This document shows, piece after piece, positions 1 through 12,744 of a DNA stretch of 64,000 nt (position 1 is its first letter; every line of letters begins with the position of its first letter). The translations under genes were made by a program, and so were the position numbers. The notes beneath the pieces were generated by a model. That model saw only the letters and a list, made by a program, of their open reading frames with translations. It ran no database searches and was not told where the DNA came from. Source of the stretch: Strigamia acuminata (lineage: Eukaryota > Arthropoda > Chilopoda > Geophilomorpha > Linotaeniidae); contig OX442314.1 of the NCBI GenBank assembly GCA_949358305.1, forward strand, positions 11,773,060 through 11,837,059, in the 5' to 3' direction.

Positions 1-1609
1 CAAATAAATAAAATCTATCATTCTCATCACTTATTACCCTAAAATTAATTAGAATTAAACAGAACTACTTTTCCGCGTAGTAGAGCACACTCCACAGTTA
101 GGCTTAATACGGCTTGAATTAGGACAACGTTGTATCGGCTCAGAGTATAACTGCAATATAATACAATGATACTGTCGAGGTCTAGTCTATTGTACTAACA
201 TATGCAATATTTTACCAATTAAACACCAAGAATAGTTACCAATATGGACATAATAAGGAAAACCAATGTCGGAAATATGTTGATTCAATACTAGTGATAT
301 AGGCCAATACAAAACCAATAAAACGTATGTTGGCCACACTTTGGAAGTCCATTCACCACTTGTGGCAATTCGCTACTAGGTTGCCCATCTTGGTATTAGA
401 CTACAAAGCAATAATTTCTTGCAACAGAAACCCCCTTAAAGCCTTTTATTCAACTTGATGGGTTCACTCAGTGCCTTAACATGGCAACTACTGAAACAAC
501 ACAACCCAGCCCCACTTTCTCATATCTTTACTAGGAACATAATGCCACCACTTTGTTTAGAAGCATTGTCAACAAGTCTCTAAGTGCACAGCGCATCTCA
601 CTTGAAAGATAAGACACACCTACAGTTTGTGCCAGATATCTTGATATCAAATTCAAATGCGTCCCAAATTTCAGTTTCACTTGTGGTTTTGGCAGTATTC
701 TATTAGGTTGAATAAAATAAAATAAATAAACAAAATATCTGACATTTTTGACATATTTGATAAGTATTGATCCAATGCTGCGTACCGTAAATGCTCTAAT
801 AGAACGCCGGTGTTCTATTGACAGAACTTAGATTTTCACCACCATTTTCTAGTGTTCTTTATTAATTTAGAAATTTTTTTTAGTCGTTTTGTTCAATTTA
901 GATATTGAATTCAGTCATTTTGGTTAATTTAGACTCGCATTGTGAAGAATACCGCGTTGAATGGGTACCATTAAATGGGTATTGATCGGCTTGATAGGCC
1001 CATTTGTATTAGCTATGCCACTTTAATTTGTATTGGACTTTATGTAGGACAAGTGAAGACAGCACTCCTCTTTAGAAGCCAACATCACTATTCAATTATA
1101 TTACCCCATGCAACCAAGAGGAAGAAATAAAGCAATCGATACGATGTCAGGACTGTCCTTTGCATGTTAAATAACCCATGACAATGTTCATCTGACAGAC
1201 GAAATTTCCGGACAGGTGGTAATACTTCCCTCCATAACTCCATTTAATCTTTGTGTTTGGCATTAAGCCTAGTTTTCACATCAGGATTGCCAATAAACCT
1301 CCATTTTAAATCATGTCAAAACCATTAAACTCGGCTTCGCAGCCTGCATACAAATGCACAGTCACTGTATTCTACAGTCGATTAGAAGCTTTTGTCTAAT
1401 TCAACACTAAATGTTCTAGCCTCATTCTCACTCGATAAACGACAAATCTGTTAAACGCTTAGTCATTAAGTGCAAGCTAGGCTAATGCTTGGCAGGTGCT
1501 TGGTCACTAAGCACAAGCTAATGAGTTAAACTCCCACAATCTCAGCCCGGTATCTTGATGCCAAATTCAAACCCTAAATTCCATTTGTAACTCAGAAAAA
1601 TTGACTCAC
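1..1609. other. Downstream side of the NCKX gene, no exon recognised
   Basis: This stretch lies 3' of the last NCKX exon I could place. The final coding exon and 3' UTR should be here or further left. I searched the minus strand for a last helix with the family's conserved tryptophan and found no convincing in-phase exon. It holds one dispersed repeat (793-940) and otherwise nothing I can name. Confidence 0.4.
793..940. repeat. Dispersed repeat, partial copy of the element at 16887-17171
   Basis: Begins CTCTAATAGAACGCC and continues with runs of the type TTCAATTTAGATATTGAATT. Its reverse complement follows the order of motifs seen at 16926-17171, including the shared TCAATAGAACACC block. It is therefore a second, shorter, inverted copy of the same family. 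Confidence 0.6.
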
Positions 1610-4600
1610 CATTAATGCTATGGACAGAAAAAGCAGCACAACATTGTACCACATGCCTTCACTATTGATATACACCTATAAAAATGTAAAAAAAAAATTA
1701 CATCATTTAATTGTTCATTCAATTAGTTTTCATTCTATTAACCCCAGTTCCTGGCATCACTATAGTAGTTTGTAAAAACCAAGGTAAAGCTAGGCCTATA
1801 AGAATGTCAAACACATTGCTGCCAATGGAATTTGATACCGCCATATCTGCTTGACCTAAAAATTAACATCGCACAAAAAAAATTGTTACACAAAGTCTGC
1901 TAAATACTACCGTATTACCCCGCTATAGAGCTCTAAAATACAAATTTGACCAGATCTGGGGATCTGATTGGCCAGTCCTTTTTATGGCATGTCGTAAAAG
2001 TCAAATTCTTGCTGGAAAATTGGGACTCGTTTTATTCGGCACTGCCAGATAGTTCAAATTACCCAGCTCCCTGGTCGAACTTCCGATTTTATTTTAGGGC
2101 ATGCCCTTCAAAGCGAGGTAATACCAGTATAAAGGCAATACACAGTTTGCAGTAAGTACTTTTCCCTTACAATTATGACATTTTTTACACTATATTTAGT
2201 ATAAAATAAAAGTGTTAAGGTGGGTTCACACTTGGAAGTAAAGTAAGGTAAAGTAAAGTAAGCTCAGATAAAGTAGAAGTAAGGTAATGCAAGTGTGTTC
2301 ACACTTGTTTGAAGTAGAAGTAAGGATTATCCAATGAAAATTAAGGGGCAAGATCTTGATCCAGACTGTATTGTTTTTACATATAAAATCTATAAGTGTT
2401 TCTAAATTTTTATTTCTTGTGTCGGTGTTTGTGTTTTTTTTCCACCTCCCTGCACGCCTCGTCAAAGCGATGTTTGGCCGCATTCAATTGCACAAATGCA
2501 GCCGATGTTCCGCCACATTTCCGCGATCAAATGCGGCCGATGTTCGGCCGCATTTGAGCGATTGAATACGGTCGATGTTCCGCCACATTTCCGCGATCGA
2601 ATGCGGCCGAACATCTCCAGCATTTGTGCGATTGAATGCGGGCGAACATCGCCCGCATTTGTGTAATCGAATACGGGCGATGTTTGGCGAACATTTCGCG
2701 AAAACGTCGCGAAAACGTCGCGAATAATGAATAAAAATACCTCGCGAAAACGTCGCGAAAACGTCGTGAATAACGAATAAAGATACATCGCGAATATTTC
2801 GCGAAAACATTGCAAGACCGTCGCGAATAACGAATAAAAACGTTGCTAATAATGGCGGCGAATTTAGTCTCGTTCAGTCTCGTTTAGTTTAACCTTCTCG
2901 CGAGATTAAGATTGTTCCTGATTGGCTGGAAGTAAGCTTTCTGCATTGCGTTACTTCCTACTTCAAAACAAATTTGAAGTAGCTTTTTGCTTACTTTACT
3001 GCAAAAACAATCCAACAATGCAAGTTACTTCATAGTGTGAACACAAGTGTGAACCAACCTTTTAGAGTTTGACTTGCAGTTGAAGTTTTATGTTATACTT
3101 ATACATGTAACGTGATTACCAAAACTAGTATTGTCTTGTTAGCATAAAAAGAGAGAATTTCGGTTCTTAACTGTTTCAACACGATGCTGCAACTTTATTA
3201 TAGTGAATAAAAAATAAATAAAAGCAAAAACAATTAGATAAACGGTAACATGTGCTCCGCGCATAAATGAAGTGGAGAATTCAAAATGGTGGCGAGGGAG
3301 GTCATTGCTAATCCAAATTTTTAGTCGGATTGACTCCGCTCAGTGCTGGACTGGCCCGGCGGGCTACCCGTGGCCGCTGTGGCCTGTCCCGACTTCATTA
3401 ATTGTGGCCCGGACATCCAGATTTCCCGGTAATAAATTTGTTCCCAGTCCAGCCCTGGCTCCGCTATTTTCAGTTATAATGTAAGCTCCAGTAGTTATAA
3501 GTTTTCCACTATACTCCTATGCATAACAAGGGTTTTTATAAGGGAAAAGTCCCTGCTACAAACTGTGTAATAAGCAGGCCCGTTTCTAGGGTATTATTGT
3601 TTAAGAACGGGCCTGGCAACAGGCAAACCTTGTCTTGCAACAATGAGACTTGATAAAGCGTCTGGTACGCTCGTACCAGCCGCTAAAAAAGTTATGCCCA
3701 TCACGCTGTCAGGAATACCACATGTAAATCCAACTAAAGTGACCTAAAGAAAACGACAATAAAAGAAATGCAACTTCTCTCTCTACGTTGATGTTCAATA
3801 CTATTTACCATCCAAACCAAAATATATGAAAAAAATGCAATCCACAGCATTGAATTGCAAAATGTAAGAAGATACCACTTTTCCCAACGTTGCTTGTGAC
3901 AGTTTGGAATAGAATAATGTAGAGTGGCTTGTACTGGTAGTGTAATACCCCATACAACTATTTGATAAACCCCTTCACCTAAAACATATAGTCCTAATGT
4001 AGTATGCGTAACTCCGTTATCGATTCTTATTCTTAACCATACTTAGACTGGGAATCCTATGCCAATTGTCGATTTCAATCATAGATTCTTGTTGCTCAAA
4101 GCTGCAAAAATGTGAAGAACAACGAGAGATTTTAAAGTTAAATGCATTTCTATTTACAAATTACTCTTTATTCGGAACATCGTTCCACGGTTGAAGAGTT
4201 ATGGGTTGACTTTTAACTCTTCTAATCTGGAATACAAAATTTACAAGTATAAAATATACATAAAATAATGGGAGAACAGACCTCTTCTATAATTCTTTTG
4301 GCTGCACCCCAAAAACGAGTCTTCGGACGAAAATTTCTCGTCATCATAATCCTGAATGTCGCCTCAAAAAAGGTCATTCTAAAATAAATCAAACAAAAAG
4401 ACAAGTCCCATTTTTACTTTATCGTTCTCCAACAACATACAGTGCAGATTAAAACCCTCTACGACCAAGCACAGTGCTGGACTGGCCCGGTGGTCTATCG
4501 GGAATCTCCTGGTGGCCTGTGGCCCACTGTGGACCGTCCTTGGCCCACCGTAGCCTGTCCAGATTTCCCAGTACTAAATTTGTACCCAGTCCAGCCTTGA

Positions 4601-7600
4601 GTGAGCAAGCTCATCTGTCTCACTAATTAAGACAAGCATTAAATTAGTTTTAATTTTTGTAATAATGGCGTTAAATTTTTTTGGTGAGCCACGGAAAATT
4701 TTTAAAACATTAAGTGCGTCGCGAACAGAAAAAGTTTGGGAACCACTGCCTAAAAGGTTCATTTGGATTGGTGCGAGTAAAGCATCCGCTTGCGAGTAAT
4801 CAAAGTAGGTAATATTATCCACTTTGCAAAATAGAGTCTGATGGTTTAGCTATTATCTCCATCAACCCCGCAAAGAGAAACTCGTGACTCACGTCAGAGG
4901 CAAATGGGAGATAGCTCAGTGATGATCTAAGGAGTTACTAGCTTTAGGTAAACCACTGACAAGTGAGTTGGAATCCGTCATTGGTCATCAAAATGCAGAT
5001 GGATATATCCAATAACTGTCAAAACAGTTTCCTGAATGTGGACTCGTACTTGCAGGGCATAAATGTGAGTTCCAACAAGACAAAGCTGTATAAAAGTTAT
5101 CGAGTAGTTCCAAATAAAAAAATCGTTATTTTAAATCTCCATCACTGTCCCCTCTTTTGAATCCAATTGAGAATGCTTGCCCGTAAAGTTTATAAAGACA
5201 CACGTTAAAAATTGTACCAATGCCACATGGCATATTTGAAGTAATTGTTGCCACAGAATTTTAATTAATATAAGAAAACATGGCAAATGCACTATTATTT
5301 TGTTGCACCACTATTTTTACATTTTTATAATAAATTAAGTGTTTGTTCATCAATTGCTTCAAATGTTTCAGTATTTGTTTGCATTGTATCACAATTTTGC
5401 ACTTTTGATTTAAATTTCAACTTTCTACATGCGCGCATTGCAGAGAAATGATGAAAAAAATGCGATGCACTTATCATTTTGTCATGCACTGTACTTTAAG
5501 TCTTCTTGTTGTAAATAAAAGAAGTATATAAAAATAAACAACTAAAAATTTAATTTCCAACATCCGTACTCTAATACTGTCGTTCTTTTATTTTATTTGG
5601 ACAGTAGCCATGTTAAATGCATGCTCAGTTTGAATTTTCCATTAAGACACAGGGCGTGATCTGTGTACATAGAGCGGAGGTTGCATGCTATTACAGGCAA
5701 TCCTTCAATTTCTCCAATATCCGGAATGTATCCCATGTGCAGATCCGCCCCCGGTTAAGCCTATTAAGCAACCCAGCAATGACAACTGTATTTACCTTCG
5801 GCGAGTATCCCTGATGCTTTCGTCTGCTGGAACACATAATGATTGATATTGTCCTACCTCTTGATTCATATCATTATTGAACTGTACTAAAAAAAAATAA
5901 TAAAAACAATAAAAAGAATAAATAACAAGGTGATAAATAATGCAATACCGTAAGGGCCTTGCACATCTGAAGTTAAATTTTGATCCAAGATGCCCCTAGA
6001 TGCTTGAATGTAGGACTCCATTCCTCTTAAAAATGTGTGTTCTATTAACCAACTTCTTAAAAGCACATTAAACCTAATTTTACAATAGAATTAAAATCTG
6101 TCTTGATAATTAAAGCTAATTCGCAAATTCCATACTTCATGAGAATGATGTACACTGCGTATAATGATAACATAATAACTGATTCCCACCAATAGATTTT
6201 CCCATCGGCCATAACCTACAGAAGTATTCAAGATAAAAGAATTTAGTAAAGTTTTTTAACAACTTGTTTTGTTCGCCAGTACAAAACAAATACCGTATTT
6301 TATCGATTAAGAGCCGCGCGACTCTTATTCAAAACTGCCATTTTTGTCAGCAATTACAATTTCGGTTTTTCGTTTGTACATTTGTTTAATGTAACAAATG
6401 AAGTCTGAACGTCACGAACGAAGCGTACGTTCATCGTTCATGAGGTTAAATACGGAAACAATACCGTACTTTTGCAAAAATACGGTATTCTTGGTGTCTC
6501 AGCCGCGGCTACTATTCGAGAGCGACTCTTAATCGGTAAAATACGATATCCCTATTGTCCGAAATAACTTACAGCCATTAAAAGTAGCACTGTGATAGCG
6601 TAGAAGGTTGTGTCACGTACAAGGGGCCACCAACTTAAAGGGCATGTCTAAAAGAAGTGGTAATTAATCATCGAATAATAATTGTCGCAGAGGGCCGGAC
6701 AGTGGCAGTCAAATTTTGTTTTTTAATGTAGACTCTCTTTTTGGGTCTCCCCTTGAATATTCAATATTGGGCATTGACTGTATTTATACATTGACTAAAT
6801 TTGAGTCATTATTGTCAGTCCAGGCCAGTTCCTCCTAGCTAGGGTATTGCGTGTCCTTGTGTTTTTGGTCATGTTGGCTGTCAAAATCATGCTTCGAAAA
6901 ATGTAATTTGGCAGATATTTTTTACAGCGCACCTTGCACTGACACTCCTTGGCGTCAGTCCAAAGTGATTATCAAAGTACCCAATTTTTGGCCCAAAAGA
7001 GATTATTTCAAAAAGTTTTTAGTGGATTAGCCCTGTGGAAAATTATATGAAATGATTTGTCTTCAATGCAGTTGAATGTTGCTAAATTATTAGCTGCTTT
7101 TAAGTTTATGCGTAGCTAAACACAGGGCACAAGTAGATGGCGCAGTGCCCCCTAATCTCTTTAGCACAAAATGAACTATGGTTAAAAACGAGCCTGATTA
7201 TAGTATTTTTCACTAGCAGTCACCCGTGCAAGCAGAGCATTTTGATTAAAAGTTGCTAAGAAATTGTAATAAACTACGTATACAACAAAAAAATAACAAC
7301 AACCAACAGATAAATTCCGTGGAATCCCGCACCGCACACATGGTTAAACATATGTCTCCCTAAGCCTATTTGAGCAAAATTTTAATTGAATTTAATCTAA
7401 TGTAATCGCTGAATATACTCAATTCAATTAAATAAAAAAAAATCGATGACTTTTTTTTTTTTTAACAAATTCATCGGTTTTTCTGTTTAATTCAAACATT
7501 CTAGCACAATGAACTTTAATTCAATTCAGCTGGTGATATGCTCAGTTCAATTGATTGCATGTAAGCTCGAACCTGTGCTCATAGTAGATCCACTTTCAAT

Positions 7601-10600
7601 AAGCACATCGTCGAGAAGCCATGCCAAACTGTATACGTGACAAGAATACCTAATGACGGCACGTCACATGCAAATATTTCCTGATTTTTAAGCAAAGTCC
7701 GGCCCTGATATCACCTCGTCAATTCCTTACCTGTCTGGAGAAAATGGCGCAAATGCCAATAACAAATAAAATATTAAAAACGGCAGATCCGATAATAGTA
7801 CCCGTTCCAACATCTGCTTTTGCAACAAAAACCCCTAGTTTATACAGACGAAAAAATAAAAAGAATAAATTATTTCGAAGCCAGAAATGTAACACTTTTA
7901 AAAAATTACCCAAAATCGATGCAAATAACTCAGGCGCTGAACTTCCCGCCGCCATAAACGTGGCTCCGGCGACATCTTCACTCAAACCCATTTTCTAACA
8001 TTAAAATTTCAAAATAATATAACTCAGAAACGTAGACAAAAAAAAAAAAAACACATTTTTTGCCGACATGAAAAATTCAGTCATACACTCCAACCAAATA
8101 TTCATTTTTAACAGTAACGGCGTTGAAAGCGAATGTCAAAATAGGCCTACCTCGCATATTCGTTCTAGAGACGTCACGAAATATCCATCGCAAACCACCG
8201 CCAATGCGTAAAACATGTAAACGCATACTAACACATGGATAATAACAGCGCCTCGTTGTCGTTGAACATTCGTAAATAAATCGTGTGGAAATTCGTGGTA
8301 TGCTTGAGAAAAAAAAAATTTTAAAAAAATAAATAAATAAATAAAACAAAAACATTTTTCAGCTTTAATGTGTTCATTAGGCTGTCATCATTACATAATA
8401 ATTACTAGATGAAGTGATAAAATATGATGGGTGCTTAAAGTCTTTTCACAACAAACATAATGGGAACATGAAATGAGAATTTCAATCAAAGTAATGTTGG
8501 TATGAAACACAGAATTGTGCGAGGCCCCCGCTAAAAAAAGAAGAAAAAAAAGGCTAAGAGCACTTGATTCGCGTACTGGTGCCTCGAATAAACTGAATTG
8601 CAACCGCACTGTGAGTTTATCTGTAAAGCAGCTGCCTGCGATCGATGGGACAGGCTTTGCCCACGATTTGTTTAACATGTACTTCTATATTTGTTGGTAT
8701 ATAACTTCTGTTACAGCGTAGTTACTGTAGAACTAGAATTCACCCATGAATATTCAATGACAGTTATTAAAAATTTGTCATAAATTATGTACACTGTACA
8801 ATAAAAATAAGAAAATCATCCAACAAATCATCCCGTAGAAATAAATTGCGTGGATATTAGGGAATGAAAAATATTACTCGCAATGTTTCGTCAAGACAAA
8901 ACGTTTTTGTTCGTTGAGTTATCTTTTTGAATATGTTTATGGCGTGCGCCCAAAATTGCGATTTTAAAGACGTAATATAAAAAATAAAAAATAAAAAGAG
9001 AGTATATTGGTGCAAAAAGTTACAATAAAGCTCAACTGATCTATATCATCCACCGATCTTTGGCGCGGAGCCAAAACGAGGCGCACGTCGGATGAACAAA
9101 AAGACATTCTCCGCAGCATCCCGTTATACCATTATCATAAAACCTTCACCTTTACCGAATTCAATGTATTCATCAAGCGCCATTAACTCCATCTCCGAGT
9201 CCATAAAAAAATAATATAATAAAACAAAACTTTGGCAATTAAAATGTTACAAAACTCATCTACAACTCCATCCAATGTTTGCACAAATCCGCACATGGCA
9301 CCTCGCATTCAAAGCTTCTGTGGGGACACATAAAATAGCCATAAACCATCATCTAAAACTGCAGAAAAGAAAAACATAGATCGGGGTCGAACTTATAATA
9401 ATGCTTGCAGGTGAAGCCACCACCACCAAAAAACGGAAGTACAAGCAGAATTATAGGCCAAAATTCGTCAATTGGGTGAAAATAAAGAAATCTTAATTGC
9501 CATTTACTTATAAAATCCAAAAACTAAACTGTATAATCAGACACGAAAACAAAGTAATTAGCGCATTCAAAGTTTCTGTTTTTACCGTTTATTGAGTTTC
9601 TGTAAACAGCACGAACACCAAAAACCGCAAAAAATCAAAAAACCACATTAGAGTTGTTTTTGAAGGCGAGTTTTGATTTTTACAAACAAATTCAAAATGG
9701 CTGCCACGAAAGTTAGATTAAGACGTCAAACTTTCCGATCGTCATACCGCTTTCTGGCGATGCATCCACGTCCTAAAACGTGAGAAAAGGCGTAATTGTG
9801 CTCAAACAAGTGAATCACAATTCGTTAGTTGATTGAAACAATGGAATTTTTAATCGTCATTTACTTGCAAGACCGAACAAGAGACTAAAACTGTTTTTGC
9901 TGTTTACACAAGAAACTTTTCGTCTTGTTTTCGTCGTTTTTAGAAACACGGAAAACCATATTACAAACAAATACTTTGACTGCACACGGACAAGCGGAAG
10001 TCGTAAAGCATGAAAACCCATCCAAAATAATCTATTGTAATAAATCTTGCTTAGTCTGCAAAATGATGCGTACCTGCAGGAATGCACGTTGCATTATTTT
10101 CACTCCAATGCTGATGTATCTTCCTGCGGTGCATTACGTAGTCCTTTTCAGCCTCGCTTTCTTCCGATTCCACAGTGACAACGACGGTAATGGGGGAGGT
10201 AACCTCGTTTTCATCGTTCTCAACCGTTGTCGTTTCTTCTTCATTCAATCTGGTTTCATTATTCCCCGAAACGTCATTTTCGGCCGTTTCCTCCTCCTGT
10301 TCCGCGTTCAAAATATGCCTCGATTTGAACCAAACCAGCCTCGAATTCCAATCTTCGTGTTGTTCTACCGTCAAATCAGATGTCGAGCGATCTTTAACGA
10401 GATAAAAATAGAAATAAACGACGAAAACACAATGCGACCTTGGCGCCGTTATTAAGTTAGTCAATGTTGCATGGGGTTTACGTTCTATCACGATATGATG
10501 AAATTAGCTCGATGCGATCGATCATCGCCCATTAAAATTCATTGCTAAACTTATTTCGATTAATCGACTCGGGTGTGTTTGTTAACTTGAAAGCAAGCGG

Positions 10601-11509
10601 TTTTCCTTTCTTTTATTTTTCTTCTTTTTTTTCCTTTCCTTGACCCGAGCAACGTTTTCTTCTCCCAGTTGGCAGTTGCCTTATTTTTACTGCAATCGCG
10701 TGCCATTTATTGCTGTACCAATATTTTTTATAATATTGATATTACACTAATTGGTTGAACGATTAGCTTCCTGCAATTCTCCATTTTTCGCCAACTAAGT
10801 GCAAGTCATTTGATTGACAGTACAATAAAACGAAATGAAAATAAAAATAAAAATGCGTCGAGGATCATCACAAACTCGTCCTTGAAACCTCCTTATTGAA
10901 CCATTGCTATAGTAACCTAATCCCGGAACGATAAATGGCCGAAGAACCATCAATCCGGCGTAACATGAGGAAAAGAATAAAAAGAAAATAAAAACAATAA
11001 CAACAAAAAAATACAATTCTTTTGTCCCATTGTTTTCCGCCATAATCCGGTGCGGAATATTTTCCAAAACCGCCACTAGGCGTGACGCTTAAAAATGACA
11101 TTGAATTAAAAAAAAATTCAAAGGAAAATGTCGAAGCAAACGCTAATTTACGTCTCTTTGGAACAGACAACGGCGATAGAGTAGCAGATTAAATCCTTGA
11201 TTCACAAAATAGCATCCATATTGCTCGGCACGATCAATACGGAATTAGACAAACCAAAATTCGACTTAAATTGGCCAAGTTGTGTCAAATCCGCTAAACG
11301 ACTTCAAATTATTTCCATTTTTATTTAAAAAAATTTAAATTTTAAAAATAAAATTAAAAATCGTGTACTAAATTAATTTTTAAGAAAGCGAGTGGATTTG
11401 CACAGCACTTACCTCTTTTACCACGTAGTAAATAAACATTAAGAAGGCAAAACATCAATCCAATATAAACGCACCGGGCGAGCGCCCTGCGTCCGAACCC
11501 CAGTGCCAT
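1610..11509 (-). CDS. SLC24: Potassium-dependent sodium/calcium exchanger (NCKX, SLC24 family, NCKX3/4-like)
   Basis: A membrane antiporter that extrudes Ca2+ and K+ in exchange for Na+. Sixteen phase-compatible exons: 11413-11509, 10074-10391, 8151-8302, 7910-7994, 7731-7834, 6573-6647, 6136-6215, 5949-6025, 5796-5886, 4282-4378, 4165-4226, 4043-4101, 3809-3978, 3629-3743, 1743-1855, 1610-1675 (587 codons). Exon 1 encodes a signal-anchor segment; exon 2 an acidic extracellular region ending NNATCIPA. The first alpha repeat shows [20 protein letters not shown] and [11 protein letters not shown]; the second shows [20 protein letters not shown] and [14 protein letters not shown]. The acidic and Ser/Thr residues of both ion-binding repeats are present. 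Exons 7-12 form the poorly conserved cytoplasmic loop, so those boundaries are less sure. The last exon, expected to hold the final helices, was not found and may lie left of the window. Confidence 0.93.
2218..3060. mobile_element. Non-autonomous DNA transposon with terminal inverted repeats
   Basis: The left end reads AAGGTGGGTTCACACTT and the right end AAGTGTGAACCAACCTT, inverted matches with one difference in 17. No transposase is encoded; the open frames inside are by-products of internal repeats. A 3-bp TTA/TAA-type target site is possible but imperfect, so assignment to the PIF/Harbinger group is only a guess. It sits in an NCKX intron. Confidence 0.7.
2470..2860. repeat. Two internal GC-rich tandem arrays inside the transposon
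   Basis: From about 2470 to 2700 a unit containing GATGTTCGGCCGCATTTG, in both orientations, recurs several times. From about 2695 to 2860 a second array is built from GCGAAAACGTC and GCGAATAACGAATAAA. Both are much richer in CG dinucleotides than the surrounding DNA. They create several spurious open frames on both strands. Confidence 0.8.
3341..3457. mobile_element. hAT-like MITE, copy A
   Basis: Ends are CAGTGCTGGACTGG and CCAGTCCAGCCCTG, inverted with one mismatch. Flanks are ACTCCGCT (3333-3340) and GCTCCGCT (3458-3465), an 8-bp direct repeat with 7 matches, as expected for hAT insertion. No coding capacity. Lies in the long NCKX intron between 1855 and 3629. Confidence 0.75.
4472..4599. 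mobile_element. hAT-like MITE, copy B
   Basis: Same ends as copy A (CAGTGCTGGACTGG and CCCAGTCCAGCC) and related interior, including GGCCTGT and AGATTTCCC blocks. Flanks ACCAAGCA and AGTGAGCA match only partly, so the target duplication has decayed or the borders are slightly off. Confidence 0.7.
5090..5175 (+). mobile_element. Possible remnant of a DDE transposase (Tc1/mariner/IS630-like)
   Basis: Near 5147 one forward frame reads [12 protein letters not shown] before a stop. This resembles the SPxLNPIEN motif near the last catalytic acidic residue of Tc1/mariner-type transposases. The rest is too decayed to follow. Low confidence, because it rests on one short motif. Confidence 0.35.
6291..6547. 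mobile_element. Small inverted-repeat element (MITE)
   Basis: The left end TACCGTATTTTATCGATTAA and the inverse of the right end, ATCGTATTTTACCGATTAA, match over roughly 25-30 bp, extending into GAGCCGC/GAGTCGC. The interior (about 200 bp) has no open frame. It lies between two NCKX exons. Confidence 0.65.
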
Positions 11510-11785
11510 GATCCATGGAACTCTTAACTGGTTCACAACACGATTTAATCGAGCCTCTGCGGGCGGTGCCTTTTCTCTCACCGTGCGCCGGCCAATCGCA
11601 GCCAGACAATGACACACGGTGGCGCCACTCACAGTTTGAGCAACCATTCGAGCAAAGGCCCACGCTTTGGGTAAACAAAACTCTGCATTTCCGCAATAAA
11701 TAATTTAAAATGGTAGAAAACGACAATTTTAATTGAATAATTAATAAACAAACGAAATAATGGATTTTAAAACACTGAATTTGTG

Positions 11786-12376
11786 TTACCAGTCCTCGAC
11801 GTCTGAGGGCATTGCTTTAATTAGTCCTTGTACTTTTCCTAGTACGATTGTATTGGCACTTGTGCAGTTTGTGTGGAAGTAAGGCGAGGATAGCGTGAGT
11901 GCGTCCATTATGCTTAATTCGCCGTTGGTTTTCTCCTCGAAGGGAATTCGGTTTTTGCCGAACCAGCTTTTGATTTTTTCTTTTCTCGCGAGTAGTTGGT
12001 CTTTTGTGTGGACTAATTCTTCTTGGTTGCCACAAAGTTTGTCCAGTTCGCTTCTGTATTCGTCCGTGTTGTCGTTTATTATCGTGATGTTCTTCACGGA
12101 GTGCCCCAAGATGATCGTGAAGTCTTTTGGTGTTTTGGAGACAAAATTGACGAGAATAACACTGAAATTAATAGAAACAAATCAACAAAAACTTGTTTTT
12201 TTTATTAATAAATGGCGTTTATTTTACCTTCCTGAGACGGGATCTATCGTATAAACCCAGCCCCGTTCCCGCTTTTCATTGTGGACATCGACAGCCACTT
12301 CTTTGTATAGAAATTTGCGCAATTCGGTCGGATTGTTTTGAAAAACATTGTGAGAAAGCGGACACGTAGTCGCCAT
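11786..12376 (-). CDS. GEMIN6: Gemin6, SMN complex subunit
   Basis: Two exons, 12228-12376 and 11786-12161, join in phase to 174 residues (human about 167). Gemin6 has an Sm-like fold, pairs with Gemin7 and helps the SMN complex load Sm rings on snRNAs. Seen here: YKEVAVDVHNEKRERGWVYT followed by DPVSG and SVILVNF, the first Sm-fold strands; GHSVKNI; a helical region with IKSWFGKNRIPF; and a C-terminal block ending VLGKVQGLI, all collinear with the vertebrate protein. The ATG at 12376 gives the expected N-terminus. An upstream ATG at 12501 opens an 85-codon frame overlapping this start in another frame (see findings). Confidence 0.88.
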
Positions 12377-12744
12377 GCTTTACAAAACCACGAGGGTCGC
12401 AACCCACAATACATTGCAAACGGAACCAACCAATCATGGTTAAGAATCTCGATCGGATCTAGTCCCTCCTTCTTTGCCCGTTCATAATCATAAAACGTCA
12501 TAAATTATCGTATCGTAATACTATAGTTGTTAAATTTATGACGAAGTCTTCTAATTTTACGAGCAAAGAATTTTAGATTGAACTCTTTGTCGGTTGTTGG
12601 TGTTTTTGACACCGCCCTTGTTGAATTACCTCACCTCATTTGCATGATTTTAAGTCGGGAGACATTGTTAATCATCGCCTGTCAGAATCTCAAAATATTT
12701 TTACTGCCAATGTTCGCTTCAGCGTGATTCTGCACAGCTATAAC

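Noticed and set aside
1140-1290. Possible last NCKX exon containing a tryptophan (IKWSYGGKYY)
   Set aside because: The available acceptor gives an immediate stop in the required phase and the hydrophobic pattern of the final helix is missing.
2226-2815. Several overlapping frames of 70-117 codons
   Set aside because: They arise from tandem repeats inside a transposon; translations repeat the same short phrases in several frames and have no domain.
9925-10455. 176-codon plus-strand frame
   Set aside because: It is antisense to NCKX exon 2, which is supported by splice phase and its join to the conserved EFPHDLF segment; the plus frame has no recognisable features.
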